From positions 1-41,066 of the IMG/VR virus record IMGVR_UViG_3300010371_000454: 41,066 bases of DNA; one strand, given 5' to 3'. Below the pieces are notes generated by a model. The model was given only the letters and a program-made list of their open reading frames with translations, ran no database searches and was not told where the DNA came from. Both the position numbers and the translations under genes were made by a program. Shown piece after piece: positions 21,320 to 30,578 of this stretch. Numbering within the stretch: the first letter of the stretch is position 1; the number at the start of each line of letters is the position of its first letter. Origin of the DNA: a virus.

Positions 21320-23511
21320 CCGAAGCAGAACTCCTGGGCATCATCGGGCAGTACGAAAAGAGCGCGATCGGCTCCAGTGTGGCTGCCGGTCCATCCGTGG
21401 GCGGCCAGATCAAGCCCGCGGGCCAGCAGATGACCACGCTGGAGGTTGATCGCTACAACGCGCTCAACGCATATTACGGGCGCCCGCTCGGCAACGAGAT
21501 CCCGGATCGCTCGCAAGTCGTGATGCCGGAGCTGCGCGATACCGTTGAATGGATCATGCCGCAACTCATGCGCATGTTCGCCGCGGGAAACCCGTGTCAG
21601 TTCGACCCTGAAGGCCCACAAGACGAAAACCAGTCGGAGATCGAGTCCCAGACCGTCAACTACGTCTTCATGAAGCAAAACGACGGTTTCATGGTGCTGC
21701 ACGATTTTTTCAAGGACGCGCTCCTCCTGCGCAATGGTTACGCCAATACCTACTGGCTGAAAGAAAACAAGAGCAGCGTCGAGAACTACTCAGGCATCAC
21801 CGAAATCGAGCTGGCGATGCTGCTGCAGACCGACGATGACATAGAGGTGATGGATCAGTCCGAGAAGACTGAGATCATCATGTCTCCAACCGGCCCACAG
21901 CAGATCAGCACGTTCGACGTGCGGCTGCGCAGAAAGCGCAAGGTCGGCCGCGCGAAGGTCGAGTGCATCCCTCCCGAAGAAATGCTGGTATCGCCGCAGG
22001 CCCGGCACAGTCTGGAAGACGCACCATTCATCGAGCACTCGCGCGACGCGTCGCGCTCAGAATTGATCGAGATGGGCTACTCGCGCGATGAGATTGCGGG
22101 CATCACGCAGTCGCGCCCAGACTGGTTGAATCTGATCAGCCTCGCGCGCAACGAGGTGACGGATCAACTGGGTGCCGACGATCCCACCGACCCAGCCAGC
22201 CAACTGGTGCGCCTGCGCGTGGCTTACCTGCGCGTGGACTGGGACGATGATGGAGTGGCAGAACTGCGCCGCGTGCTGGTGGCCGGCGACCGAATTCTCG
22301 ACAATGATGAAGTCGAGGAAATGTCGATATGCTACTGCTCGCCGGTGCGCATGCCGCATCGGCATGTCGGCATCAGTTACTACGATCTGCTGTACGACCT
22401 GCAGGTGATCAAGACCACGCTCTGGCGCCAAGGTCTGGACAATCTGTACATCAGCAACAACCAACGTATCGCCGTTGACTACAACCGCGCGAATCTGCAA
22501 GACCTACTGACCTCGCGCCCCGGCGGCGTCGTGCGCACAAATGGGCCGCCTGGTGACGTTCTAATGCCTCTTTCGGCGCAATCCGGTTTGATGCAGCAGA
22601 TTATCCCGGCGCTGGAATACTGCGACCTGCAGCGCGAAATGCGCACCGGCATCGGCAAGGACACCATGGGCGTGGATGCCGACTCGTTGCAGGATGTGAC
22701 CAAGGGCGGCCAGCTCGCGGCCATGTCTGCCGCCGCGCTCAAAGTGGAGTTGGTCGCGCGCATGCTGGCCGAGGGCGTCAAAGACATTTTCGGCAAGATT
22801 CATTCACTATTGCTGCGACATCAGGACAAGCCGCTCACGGTCAACCTCACGGGGCGCTGGGTCGATGTCAACCCCGCTCAGTGGCGCGAGCGCACGCAGA
22901 TCAGCATCAACGTCGGGCTCGGCTCAGGCAACCGCGAGGAAGCACGCGCCAACCTGCAGATGCTGGCGCAGATGCAAGGCCAGATTGCGCAGTTTGGGCT
23001 GGTGGGGCCGAAAGAGGCTTACGAGACGTTCAAGGCCGGCTGCCACCTGTTGGGCTACGAGAATCCCTCCCAGTTCGCCATGGACCCCGACGGCCAGGAA
23101 TACCAGCAAAAGCTGCAGCAGCAACAGCATCAGCCGCCCGACCCGCGGCTGCAAGTGGCCCAACTCAAGGCGCAGACCGACATGCAGCGCGCGCAGCTCG
23201 ATGCCAGAACCACCCAGATGCAGACGCAGAGCCAGCAGGCGCTGGAAAACTCCCGGCTGCAATCGCAGCTGGTGCAGGCACAGTCAGGCGAGCGCAGAGC
23301 GCAGTTTCAGGCGCAGACCGAGCTGCTGCACAGCGCCCAGCAGGGGGGCATGGATCGCGACGTGCAGGCCGCGCAGATGCAGAGCGCGGAATTCCAGACC
23401 GTGTTCAAGGCGCTGGCGCAGATCGTGGCGCAGCAACTCAAGCAAGACCCCGCCGCCGATGCCGGCCAGGTCATGAACCGCGACGTTTCAGAGGTACAGG
23501 ATGGCCGATAA
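21316..23511 (+). CDS. Portal protein (P22 gp1-like)
   Basis: The 731-residue protein forms the dodecameric DNA channel at one head vertex. Its length is close to P22 gp1 (725). Recognisable parts are the N-terminal VDRYNALNAYYGRPLGNEIP and RSQVVMPELRDTVEW, a middle YYDLLYDLQVIKTTLWRQGLDN and RTGIGKDTMGVD, and a long Gln/Ala-rich C-terminal coiled coil (about 600-725) like the P22 portal barrel. It comes after terL and before scaffold and coat. Confidence 0.9.
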   Translation: MTEAELLGIIGQYEKSAIGSSVAAGPSVGGQIKPAGQQMTTLEVDRYNALNAYYGRPLGNEIPDRSQVVMPELRDTVEWIMPQLMRMFAAGNPCQFDPEGPQDENQSEIESQTVNYVFMKQNDGFMVLHDFFKDALLLRNGYANTYWLKENKSSVENYSGITEIELAMLLQTDDDIEVMDQSEKTEIIMSPTGPQQISTFDVRLRRKRKVGRAKVECIPPEEMLVSPQARHSLEDAPFIEHSRDASRSELIEMGYSRDEIAGITQSRPDWLNLISLARNEVTDQLGADDPTDPASQLVRLRVAYLRVDWDDDGVAELRRVLVAGDRILDNDEVEEMSICYCSPVRMPHRHVGISYYDLLYDLQVIKTTLWRQGLDNLYISNNQRIAVDYNRANLQDLLTSRPGGVVRTNGPPGDVLMPLSAQSGLMQQIIPALEYCDLQREMRTGIGKDTMGVDADSLQDVTKGGQLAAMSAAALKVELVARMLAEGVKDIFGKIHSLLLRHQDKPLTVNLTGRWVDVNPAQWRERTQISINVGLGSGNREEARANLQMLAQMQGQIAQFGLVGPKEAYETFKAGCHLLGYENPSQFAMDPDGQEYQQKLQQQQHQPPDPRLQVAQLKAQTDMQRAQLDARTTQMQTQSQQALENSRLQSQLVQAQSGERRAQFQAQTELLHSAQQGGMDRDVQAAQMQSAEFQTVFKALAQIVAQQLKQDPAADAGQVMNRDVSEVQDGR

Positions 23512-23779
23512 CGAAATCGTCCGCGCCGGGCACGCGCGCGAAGTGCTGGATTCCGCGATCTTCAAGGAGGCCGCGCAGGCCGTGCGCTCGGGTATCGACG
23601 CCCACATGCTGCGCGTGCCTGTGGCCGATCAGACGATGCATACACGCCTGATCCTGCTGCGCCAATGCTGGGATCAGCTCGAGCGCTACCTTGATCAGGT
23701 GCGCCAGACGGGCGAAATCAAGGCGTTCGAGCTGCAGCAGGAAGAGCAGCGCAAGCGCATGTTTGGGCTGTTCGGCTGA
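23501..23779 (+). CDS. Small protein after portal (92 aa)
   Basis: It overlaps the portal gene by 11 bp. It is helical and charged (HAREVLDSAIFKEAAQAVRS, RLILLRQCWDQLERYLDQVR). Similar small proteins follow portal genes in related phages and may assist head assembly, but no function is known to me. Confidence 0.7.
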   Translation: MADNEIVRAGHAREVLDSAIFKEAAQAVRSGIDAHMLRVPVADQTMHTRLILLRQCWDQLERYLDQVRQTGEIKAFELQQEEQRKRMFGLFG

Positions 23780-23802
23780 GCGCCGCAGCGATTGGTAAGT
23801 AG

Positions 23803-23822
23803 CCGCCTGAGGGCGGTTTTTT
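23803..23822 (+). terminator. Intrinsic terminator after portal cluster
   Basis: CCGCC-TGAG-GGCGG is followed by six T residues. It lies between the portal-linked genes and the scaffold. In a Q-modified late transcript it should be read through, so it may set the stoichiometry of head proteins or act before induction. Confidence 0.8.
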
Positions 23823-23835
23823 CATGGAGCTTTAA

Positions 23836-24867
23836 ATGGCAGATGCAGTAGGGACCACCCAAGTGGGCGCCCCGGTCGATACCGAGGCGCATTTCGACAA
23901 TCTTTGGGATGCGGGCAATCCACCGCCCAAGGAGGATGCGGGCTCAGCGGCTGCTGCCGCTGAGCAGACTGTCGGCCCCAACGCGCAAGCGCAGGAGGGT
24001 CAGCAGTCGGGCGCAGCGGGCGACGCGGAAGCGCAGCAGGCCGAGACGTACGAAAACCTCGACGCGCTGCTGAAAGCCAAAGGCATCGATTCGGAGTCGG
24101 TGCGCTCGTTGCCCGTGACCGTCAAGATCGACGGCATCGAAAAGAGTGTGCCGCTCGCCGAGGTGCTCAAGAGCTACCAGCTTGAAGGCCATGTCAACAA
24201 CAAGAGCATCGAGTTGTCGAACCAGCAGCGCGCGCTCGAGCAGGAGCGCGTGGCCGCGCAGACGCTGGCGCAGCAGATGCTCCAGCGCAATACCGATCTC
24301 GGAAACATTGCCCTGCAGATGGTCAATTCGGACTACCAGCGCGTTGACTGGAACGCCTTGCGCGCGCAAGACCCGGCCCAGTACGCGGCCCTGCACGCCG
24401 ATTTCCAGCAGCGCAGCGGCGCGGTGCAGCAGTACCTGCAGACACTGGAGCAGCAGCGCATGCAGGTAGTGCAGGAGCAGCAGCAAAAATCCGCCCAAAC
24501 GCTGCAGGAACAGCAGCAAAGAATGTACGAGGCGCGCCCGCAGTGGCGCGACGATGCGGTCTTCAAGCAGGACCGCGAACAGATGGTGAAGTACGCCCAT
24601 GGCCTGGGCTTCAACGATGCCGAGATCGGCGCGCTTTCCGACCACCGCAACATGCTGGTTTTGCATGACGCGGCGCGGTATGCGGCACTCCAAGCGTCGG
24701 CGCCTCAGGCGGCCAAGCGTGTCCGGGAAGCACCTATTCAGGTGAAACCGGGAGCGCGCGTGAATACCAATCCCCAGGACGCCAATCGCCAGCAGGCGAT
24801 CGAACGTTTCAACCGAAATCCACGGGATCAGGACGCCGCAGCAGCGGTCTTTGAGTTCCTGTCCTGA
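23836..24867 (+). CDS. Scaffolding protein
   Basis: The 343-residue protein is acidic, Gln/Ala-rich and mainly helical with long coiled coils (about 125-235), preceded by a low-complexity N-terminus and a VKIDGIEKSVPLAEVLKSYQ segment (about 95-115) seen in phage scaffold proteins. It stands between portal and major capsid genes, the usual place. The basic C-terminal part (RQQAIERFNRNPRDQ) could bind coat protein, as in P22 gp8. Confidence 0.82.
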   Translation: MADAVGTTQVGAPVDTEAHFDNLWDAGNPPPKEDAGSAAAAAEQTVGPNAQAQEGQQSGAAGDAEAQQAETYENLDALLKAKGIDSESVRSLPVTVKIDGIEKSVPLAEVLKSYQLEGHVNNKSIELSNQQRALEQERVAAQTLAQQMLQRNTDLGNIALQMVNSDYQRVDWNALRAQDPAQYAALHADFQQRSGAVQQYLQTLEQQRMQVVQEQQQKSAQTLQEQQQRMYEARPQWRDDAVFKQDREQMVKYAHGLGFNDAEIGALSDHRNMLVLHDAARYAALQASAPQAAKRVREAPIQVKPGARVNTNPQDANRQQAIERFNRNPRDQDAAAAVFEFLS

Positions 24868-24885
24868 CATCGAAAGGAATCAATC

Positions 24886-25866
24886 ATGGCCGTTCCTACC
24901 GGAACCCTTCAGGTCTACACGCAGACGAACATCCGCGAAGACCTGATCAACGCGATCTACAACGTAGATCCATTCAAGACGCCGTTCTTGAACATGTGCA
25001 AGAAGACCGAGGCGAAACAGACCTACCACGAGTGGGACACCGACAGCCTCGCGGCCCAGAACCTGGGCAATGCGGCGGTGGAAGGCGACAACCCCACCAA
25101 CATCACGCTGTCTCCTACCGCGCGCATGGGCAACACCTGCCAGATCAGCACCAAAACCATCCAGATTTCGGGCACGTCGCAGGCCGTCGTAGCGGCGGGT
25201 GGCACGAACAAGATGGGCTACCAACTGCTGAAGAAGAGCAAGGAGCTCAAGCGTGACATGGAGGGTATCCTGACGCACAACCAGGCGCGCGCGGCCGGTA
25301 CGTCGAGCACCCCGCGCAATCTGGCCGGCCTGCCCGCATGGCTGGCCAGCAACACGGTGTTCCAGACGGGGGGCACGCCATCAGGTGCCAACCCGACGCT
25401 GAACGCGAACGGCTGGACCGACGGTACGGCCGCGCGGGTCTACAACAGCGCCACCGTGGCAGTGACCGAGGCCGAAGTCAAGACGATGCTGCAGAAGGTG
25501 TACACCGCATCCGGCGAGTCGCCGGAATATATGCTGGTGTCGCCGGTCAACAAGCAGATCATCTCCGGCTTCGCAGGCCCCGGTACGCGTTTCATTGAGG
25601 TTGAGGACAAGACTCTCAAGACGGCGGTGGACGTGTACCAGAGCGACTTCGGGGAAGTGAAAATCATCCCCGACATCTTCCTGGCGCACTCCGGCGACGT
25701 GTTCGCGCTCAACCCCGATTACGCGCGCGTCGCGTACCTGCGGCCGTTCGCGACCGTGCCGCTGGCCAAAACCGGCGACTCGGACCAGAAGATGTTGACC
25801 GTGGAATATACGCTGGAGTTGGGCAACGAGCACGCGCACGGCGCGATTTTCGACACCACGGGCTAG
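24886..25866 (+). CDS. Major capsid protein (SU10/DUF5309-like)
   Basis: The 326-residue protein has the start VYTQTNIREDLINAIYNVDP and FKTPFLNM, and DTDSLAAQ, NTCQISTKTIQISGTSQAV and GYQLLKKSKELKRDMEG, features of the DUF5309/SU10 major head group with HK97 fold. The C-terminal AHSGDVFALNPDYARVAYL and TVEYTLELGNEHAHG match the same group. It is shorter than P22 gp5 and not of that family. An AAGGAATCAATC region supplies the ribosome binding site. Confidence 0.88.
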   Translation: MAVPTGTLQVYTQTNIREDLINAIYNVDPFKTPFLNMCKKTEAKQTYHEWDTDSLAAQNLGNAAVEGDNPTNITLSPTARMGNTCQISTKTIQISGTSQAVVAAGGTNKMGYQLLKKSKELKRDMEGILTHNQARAAGTSSTPRNLAGLPAWLASNTVFQTGGTPSGANPTLNANGWTDGTAARVYNSATVAVTEAEVKTMLQKVYTASGESPEYMLVSPVNKQIISGFAGPGTRFIEVEDKTLKTAVDVYQSDFGEVKIIPDIFLAHSGDVFALNPDYARVAYLRPFATVPLAKTGDSDQKMLTVEYTLELGNEHAHGAIFDTTG

Positions 25867-25890
25867 AGCTTTTTCGCAGTCAAGCCTTCG

Positions 25891-25917
25891 GGGCGCCTTC
25901 GGGCGCCCTTTCTTTTT
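25891..25917 (+). terminator. Strong terminator after the capsid gene
   Basis: GGGCGCC-TTCG-GGCGCCC forms a perfect 7-bp stem with a UUCG tetraloop, followed by a T-rich run. It probably limits expression of downstream genes relative to coat protein. Confidence 0.9.
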
Positions 25918-25930
25918 CTGGAGAATAAAT

Positions 25931-26230
25931 ATGCCCTGGACGGTAGTCTCTCCCCCGCGTCCGATTGCCGGCAGCGGCCAAAACCTCGCCATCGGCGCCG
26001 CCTCGGTGGCGTCCGCAGCCTTCGGCGCTGGCGTGCAGATGATCATGGTGTCAGCGCTGGGCAATTGCCACATCGCGCTGGGCAATGCGCCCGTGGCCAC
26101 GGCCACCGACCTGCTGGTGAAGGCCACCGATCCGCCTTTGCTGCTCACGATTGCCGCCGGCCAGAAGATCGCCGTGATCCAGGATGGTGCGGCGACGGGC
26201 AATCTCAACGTGGTTCAGGTCACGCACTGA
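25931..26230 (+). CDS. Small virion protein (99 aa)
   Basis: A beta-rich protein with repeated Ala/Gly/Val strands (SVASAAFGAGVQMIMVSALG, then CHIALGNAPVATATD and LLLTIAAGQKIAVIQDG). It resembles small head-decoration or fibre-base proteins. It follows the capsid terminator at 14 bp. Specific role unknown. Confidence 0.65.
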   Translation: MPWTVVSPPRPIAGSGQNLAIGAASVASAAFGAGVQMIMVSALGNCHIALGNAPVATATDLLVKATDPPLLLTIAAGQKIAVIQDGAATGNLNVVQVTH

Positions 26231-26231
26231 A

Positions 26232-26549
26232 ATGGGTTCGGTTCTCGATCAGTCGCCCGATGGCACCGTCACGCGCTACCACGAGGATGGCGAGCGCGTG
26301 ATTCTGCAGCACCAGCATCCCGATGTGGGAGCCGTGGAGCGTGCGAATGCCGAATTGCGCAACACACGCTCTACGGTCGAGCGTAAGGGCGACCTGCATC
26401 ACGTCATGCGCGTGCCCGCCGCGATCCTGACCAAGATCTGTGCTGAAACGGGCCTCGACTTCTTCAACCGGGACGACGCCAAAGAGATCATGAAGATTCT
26501 CAAGCGCCCCGAGTACGCGGCCTTCCGCACCTACAGCGGGAATATCTGA
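26232..26549 (+). CDS. Conserved virion-cluster protein (105 aa)
   Basis: The protein opens with DGTVTRYHEDGERVILQHQ and has a C-terminal helix-rich region (RVPAAILTKICAETGLDFF, DDAKEIMKILKRPEYAAFRT). This C-terminal arrangement is common in small proteins encoded near phage capsid genes. No function is known. It begins 1 bp after the preceding stop. Confidence 0.68.
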   Translation: MGSVLDQSPDGTVTRYHEDGERVILQHQHPDVGAVERANAELRNTRSTVERKGDLHHVMRVPAAILTKICAETGLDFFNRDDAKEIMKILKRPEYAAFRTYSGNI

Positions 26550-26550
26550 A

Positions 26551-27195
26551 ATGGCTCAAGTCACCGATTACCCATCGCTGGTGCAGGCGGTGCAGGACTG
26601 GCTATCGCGCTCCGACATGACTGGCCCGGGACCGGTGGATTACTTCATCCAATCGGCCGAGGAGCGCATCTATCACGACATCCTGGCGCAGAACCTGCAG
26701 CGCGGCACCCAGGCGATGGAAACGGTACTGGCCGGAACGATCGCAAACGGTGTGCTGGCACTCCCGGCCGGCTATCTGGCCATGAAGCACCTCATTCTGC
26801 TGGCAGGCAGCAATAGCTTCGAGCTCGAGCGCAAAAATGCGGAGTTCATTTACACGCAGTTTCCCAACCGCACGGCAGACGATGCACCGGCCTACTTCGC
26901 GCGCGAGGGCCAGAACTTCATCTTCGGGCCATACCCGGATTCGGATTACACGCTGGCCGGCATTTACTGGCAGCGCAGCATCGGGTTGTCGTCGGCGAAT
27001 CCGACGACATGGATGATCACCACGATCCCAAGCACGCTGCTTGCTGCGGTGCTTGCGGGCGCGGGCGGCTACCTGCAGGACTCGGACAAACAGCAGTACT
27101 GGGAACAGCAATACACGTCCAAGCTGGGTAGCTACCTCCTGGCCGACCGAGCCGAAGAAGTGTCCGGCTCGGCTCTCTCCATCACGGTGGCATGA
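26551..27195 (+). CDS. Head-to-tail adaptor protein (gp4-like position)
   Basis: The 214-residue protein has SLVQAVQDWLSRSDMTG ... YFIQSAEERIYHDIL at its start, a repeated YLAMKHLIL and an FIFGPYPDSDYTLAGIYWQR segment, features of the adaptor family found in SU10-like and related podoviruses. The C-terminal helices (AAVLAGAGGYLQDSDKQQYW) fit the helical bundle that docks on the portal. It stands between capsid and hub genes. Confidence 0.78.
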   Translation: MAQVTDYPSLVQAVQDWLSRSDMTGPGPVDYFIQSAEERIYHDILAQNLQRGTQAMETVLAGTIANGVLALPAGYLAMKHLILLAGSNSFELERKNAEFIYTQFPNRTADDAPAYFAREGQNFIFGPYPDSDYTLAGIYWQRSIGLSSANPTTWMITTIPSTLLAAVLAGAGGYLQDSDKQQYWEQQYTSKLGSYLLADRAEEVSGSALSITVA

Positions 27196-28728
27196 ATGCA
27201 AGTTCTCATCGCCGATTTCACGCCGGACCTCCCTCCCAACAATAATGCGCAGGGCTCGCCGAATCTGGTCAATCTGTACCCGGCGACCAATCAAAGCTAC
27301 GCGCCGATGAATTCGCTGGCACCCTACAGCTCGAACTCACTCGCGGGCCAATGCATGGGCGCCATCACGGTGCCGGATACCGGTGGCAATCAATACACGT
27401 TCGCCGGCGATGCGGGCAATCTGTGGGAACTCGATCCGGGCAACCCGAAGTGGCAAAACGTGGGATCTGGCTACACGTTGCCGAAACAGGAAATATGGAG
27501 CTTCGCGCTCTTCGGCTCGCGCGTGATTGCGGTAGGACAGGCGCAAGCAATCCAGAGTTTCACGCTGGGGAGCAGTTCATCGTTCAGTGCGTTGTCGGCG
27601 TCAGCGCCTCAGGGGCGCTATTGCGCCGTCGTGAAAGACTGGTTCGTCGTGGCCAACACCTACGATTCCGTCAATGGCGATCAGCCTCAGCGAATCCAGT
27701 GGTGTGCGATTGATGACCCCACGACATGGCCGGTGGAAGGCAGTAACGAAGAAGCCGAGTTGATGTCGGGCTCGCAGATTTTCCCGGGCGATCAGGGCTG
27801 GATCATGGGCATCGTGGGGAATCTCGGCACTTCCGATGGCGCGATCTTCTTCGAGCGCGCGATCTGGCGCATGGTCTACAGCGGCTCACCGACGATCTTC
27901 AGCTTTTACCCTTGCGAAGGCGTGCGCGGTACACCGGCTCCACGCTCCATCGCGCATTTCGGCGCCAATGTGTTCTATCTCGGCGAAGACGGGTTCTACG
28001 TCTTTGATGGCTCGAACAGCACACCCATCGGCGTCAACCGAGTGGACAAGACGTTCTGGAACAGCGTCAACAAGGCCTACCTGAGCAACGTAGTGGGGAC
28101 CATCGACCCGATCAACAAGCTGGCGATATGGGCCTACCCATCTGGGTCATCATCGAACGGCCTGTGCGATTCGCTTCTGGTCTACAACTGGGCGGTCGAT
28201 AAATGGGGCTTCGTTCAACTCAGTACTGAATACATTTTCCGGGCACTCAGCGAAGGTTATTCGCTGGAGGGTCTGGATGGGGTTGTGACACCGCCAAACC
28301 TTGATGCGTTGCCCTATAGCCTGGACTCGCGCGCGTGGACGGGCGGCAGCATCCTGATAGGCGCGTTTGATGGAGATCACACCCTTAACTACTTCACCGG
28401 GGTGGCGCTTGACACGACGGCTGATACGGTGGAGGTCGAGCCTTATGCTCAGACTGAGATCTTCACCCGGATGAACCTGCCGTCCCGCCGCGCGTTCGTG
28501 TCGCAGGCAGAGCCAATGATCGATGGTGGCAGTCCCGCCGTAAGCATTGGCACGCGCAACAGGCTTGTCGATTCGACAGGATGGACTGCAGCTGGCGCTC
28601 AGGATGGAACCGGCCGCTGCCCGGTGCGCGCCGATGGCCGATACGTTCGCGGGCGAATTCAAACCACCGGCAGCTTTACCCAGCTGCAGGGCATGAACCT
28701 GTACGTCAGACCGAGCGGCGAGCGATGA
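27196..28728 (+). CDS. Packaged DNA stabilisation protein (P22 gp10-like tail hub)
   Basis: The 510-residue protein is a beta-propeller-like tail hub. The start FTPDLPPNNNAQGSPNLVNL and ATNQSYAPM, QPQRIQWCAIDDPTTW, SGSQIFPGDQGWIMG and CEGVRGTPAPRSIAHFGANV and YLGEDGFYVFDG all match P22 gp10-type hub proteins as I recall them. It should plug the portal after packaging and attach the spike. It follows the adaptor gene with no gap. Confidence 0.85.
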   Translation: MQVLIADFTPDLPPNNNAQGSPNLVNLYPATNQSYAPMNSLAPYSSNSLAGQCMGAITVPDTGGNQYTFAGDAGNLWELDPGNPKWQNVGSGYTLPKQEIWSFALFGSRVIAVGQAQAIQSFTLGSSSSFSALSASAPQGRYCAVVKDWFVVANTYDSVNGDQPQRIQWCAIDDPTTWPVEGSNEEAELMSGSQIFPGDQGWIMGIVGNLGTSDGAIFFERAIWRMVYSGSPTIFSFYPCEGVRGTPAPRSIAHFGANVFYLGEDGFYVFDGSNSTPIGVNRVDKTFWNSVNKAYLSNVVGTIDPINKLAIWAYPSGSSSNGLCDSLLVYNWAVDKWGFVQLSTEYIFRALSEGYSLEGLDGVVTPPNLDALPYSLDSRAWTGGSILIGAFDGDHTLNYFTGVALDTTADTVEVEPYAQTEIFTRMNLPSRRAFVSQAEPMIDGGSPAVSIGTRNRLVDSTGWTAAGAQDGTGRCPVRADGRYVRGRIQTTGSFTQLQGMNLYVRPSGER

Positions 28729-29054
28729 CGACGAAAGGCTATCAGCCGCCCCCGCAGTACCTTCCGAACTCGAAGGAACATCGGCGCCAGCTTGCGCAAG
28801 CCATCGCGCTGGTGATGGCCGGGAAGATGAATGCCACAAGCCAGATCACGCTCGTGGCGAATGTCACTTCCACCACGGTTGTCGACTCGCGCATCGGTGC
28901 GTTCACCTGGATTGGGCTGTCGCCGTTGACCGCTGATGCGGCTGGAGCCATTGCAACGACCTACGTGAGCGTGCAGCAAAAAGGACAAGCGACTCTCACG
29001 CACGCGAACACCGCCAGCGCTGATCGCACCTTTGCTCTTTTGCTGATCGGGTAG
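28725..29054 (+). CDS. Small virion protein after the hub (109 aa)
   Basis: The start at 28725 is defined by an ATGA overlap. The N-terminal KGYQPPPQYLPNSKEHRRQL and the beta-rich rest (NATSQITLVANVTSTTVVD, then RIGAFTWIGLSPLTADAAG) occur in similarly placed podovirus proteins. Possibly a tail or spike accessory protein. Confidence 0.68.
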   Translation: MTTKGYQPPPQYLPNSKEHRRQLAQAIALVMAGKMNATSQITLVANVTSTTVVDSRIGAFTWIGLSPLTADAAGAIATTYVSVQQKGQATLTHANTASADRTFALLLIG

Positions 29055-29056
29055 CC

Positions 29057-29476
29057 ATGCTGTATGGCATTCAACCGGACCAGATCAAAGTAGTCTGGCC
29101 CGAGGTAGAGCCGTGGATCAGCGCCGCATGCAAGCGCAACCGCGGCAAATACGACGCGCAAGACATTCTCGCGGGGCTGCTGTCGGGCACAGATCAGCTC
29201 TGGATATGGCGCTCGCCCACGGCCTACGCGGTGGGGATTACACGCTTGTCGAACTACCCGAGATGCAAGGTCTGCGCCGTGCGCATTGTGACCGGCACGA
29301 ATTCGGCGGAGTGGCGGCTGCAAACGCTGGCAACGATTGAACAGTGGGCGCGCACGAACGGCTGTGCATCGATGGAACTGGTCGCTCGCAAAGGATGGGC
29401 GCGACATTTGAAGGACTACGACATGACGCATGTAATGCTTGAAAAACATCTCTCCAAGGAGCTTGAGTATGTCTAG
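29057..29476 (+). CDS. GNAT-like phage protein (139 aa)
   Basis: The 139 residues fit a small acetyltransferase-like fold: IWRSPTAYAVGITRLSNYP as strands, CKVCAVRIVTG, then LATIEQWARTNGCASMELVA, RKGWARHLKDYD. Such GNAT-like proteins are found in the tail-gene cluster of many podoviruses. Acceptor and role are unknown, and the acetyl-CoA-binding loop is weak. Confidence 0.65.
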   Translation: MLYGIQPDQIKVVWPEVEPWISAACKRNRGKYDAQDILAGLLSGTDQLWIWRSPTAYAVGITRLSNYPRCKVCAVRIVTGTNSAEWRLQTLATIEQWARTNGCASMELVARKGWARHLKDYDMTHVMLEKHLSKELEYV

Positions 29477-30578
29477 CGGCGGCGGCAATACCACCAGCAC
29501 CTCGGTCTCCACACCGTGGGCTGGGCAACAACCCTACCTGGCCCAGATGTTCAATCAGGCCGGGAATGTGTACGGCCAATTTTCCGGCAACCCGCAAAGC
29601 TCAGTTGCGGGATTCACGCCGATGCAGCAGCAGGCGATGGGCATGCAGCAGAACCCAGCGGCCAACGGCATGCAGCTTAACGGCACAGCGGGGAGTTACG
29701 CACAGAACCTGATGGGCGGTCAGTATCTGAACTCGAATCCGGGAAACTCCTCGTTCGGCGCCTTTGCCAACGGCGAAATGCTGAACAACCCCTATATGCA
29801 GGGCATGGCGAACGCGGCCAATACCAACATCATCAACGCATATCAGACCGCGACCGCGCCGCAGACCACCTCCGAATTCGAGGGCGCGGGCCGCTACGGC
29901 TCGGGCGCGATGACCAACGCGCAGGACATGGCGCAGCAGGGCCTCGCAACGCAGCTCGCCAACGCGCAGAACAACCTGTACGGCAGCATGTACCAGTCGA
30001 ATCTTGGCAACATGCTCGCCGGTGCGCAGGGACTCTCGGGGAACTACAACACGGCGGCACAGCAACAGGTGCAGGGACTCGGCTTGTCGCCGGGCATCTC
30101 CCAGCAGTCGCAAAACCAGATCAGCAACCTGTACAACATGGGCGGCAATCAGCAGGCCCTCAACCAGCAGATGCTCGATGCGCCGTGGAATCAACTCAAC
30201 AAATATGCGGGGCTGGTGGGCGGCGTCGGCTATGGCTCCAGTGGTAGTACCACGCAGCCGTATTTCCAGAATCAAGCCATGGGCGCGCTGGGCGGCGCAG
30301 CTTCGGGCGCGATGATGGGCTCCATGATCATGCCCGGCATCGGCACCGGCATCGGCGCGGCCGCCGGCGGCTTGCTGGGCTTGATGTCCGACCGTCGCCT
30401 GAAACAGAACATCAAGCGAGTCGGCACGATGGACAACGGACTCCCGCTGTACAGCTACCGCTACAAGTGGGGCGGTCCGACCATGATCGGCGTGATGGCC
30501 GATGAAGCCAAGCAGGTCAAGCCCGCGGCTGTGTTCAACGTCGGCGGCTTTGATGCCGTGGATTACGGAGCGCTGTGA
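29469..30578 (+). CDS. Virion protein with C-terminal S74-like chaperone end
   Basis: The 369-residue protein is Gln/Asn/Gly-rich with long helical repeats (TPWAGQQPYLAQMFNQAGN, ANTNIINAYQTATAPQT) and a Gly-rich hydrophobic segment (GAASGAMMGSMIMPGIGTG), a plausible membrane-inserting part. The C-terminus SDRRLKQNIKRVG ... YSYRYKW ... GVMADEAK resembles the beginning of the Peptidase_S74 (intramolecular chaperone) motif. It takes the place of P22 gp7 in the ejection-protein cluster. Confidence 0.75.
   Translation: MSSGGGNTTSTSVSTPWAGQQPYLAQMFNQAGNVYGQFSGNPQSSVAGFTPMQQQAMGMQQNPAANGMQLNGTAGSYAQNLMGGQYLNSNPGNSSFGAFANGEMLNNPYMQGMANAANTNIINAYQTATAPQTTSEFEGAGRYGSGAMTNAQDMAQQGLATQLANAQNNLYGSMYQSNLGNMLAGAQGLSGNYNTAAQQQVQGLGLSPGISQQSQNQISNLYNMGGNQQALNQQMLDAPWNQLNKYAGLVGGVGYGSSGSTTQPYFQNQAMGALGGAASGAMMGSMIMPGIGTGIGAAAGGLLGLMSDRRLKQNIKRVGTMDNGLPLYSYRYKWGGPTMIGVMADEAKQVKPAAVFNVGGFDAVDYGAL

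Noticed and set aside
23944-24870. 308-codon minus-strand frame opposite the scaffold gene
   Set aside because: It mirrors a Gln/Ala-rich gene in GC-rich DNA; product is Leu/Arg/His-rich without family features and lies against the late operon.
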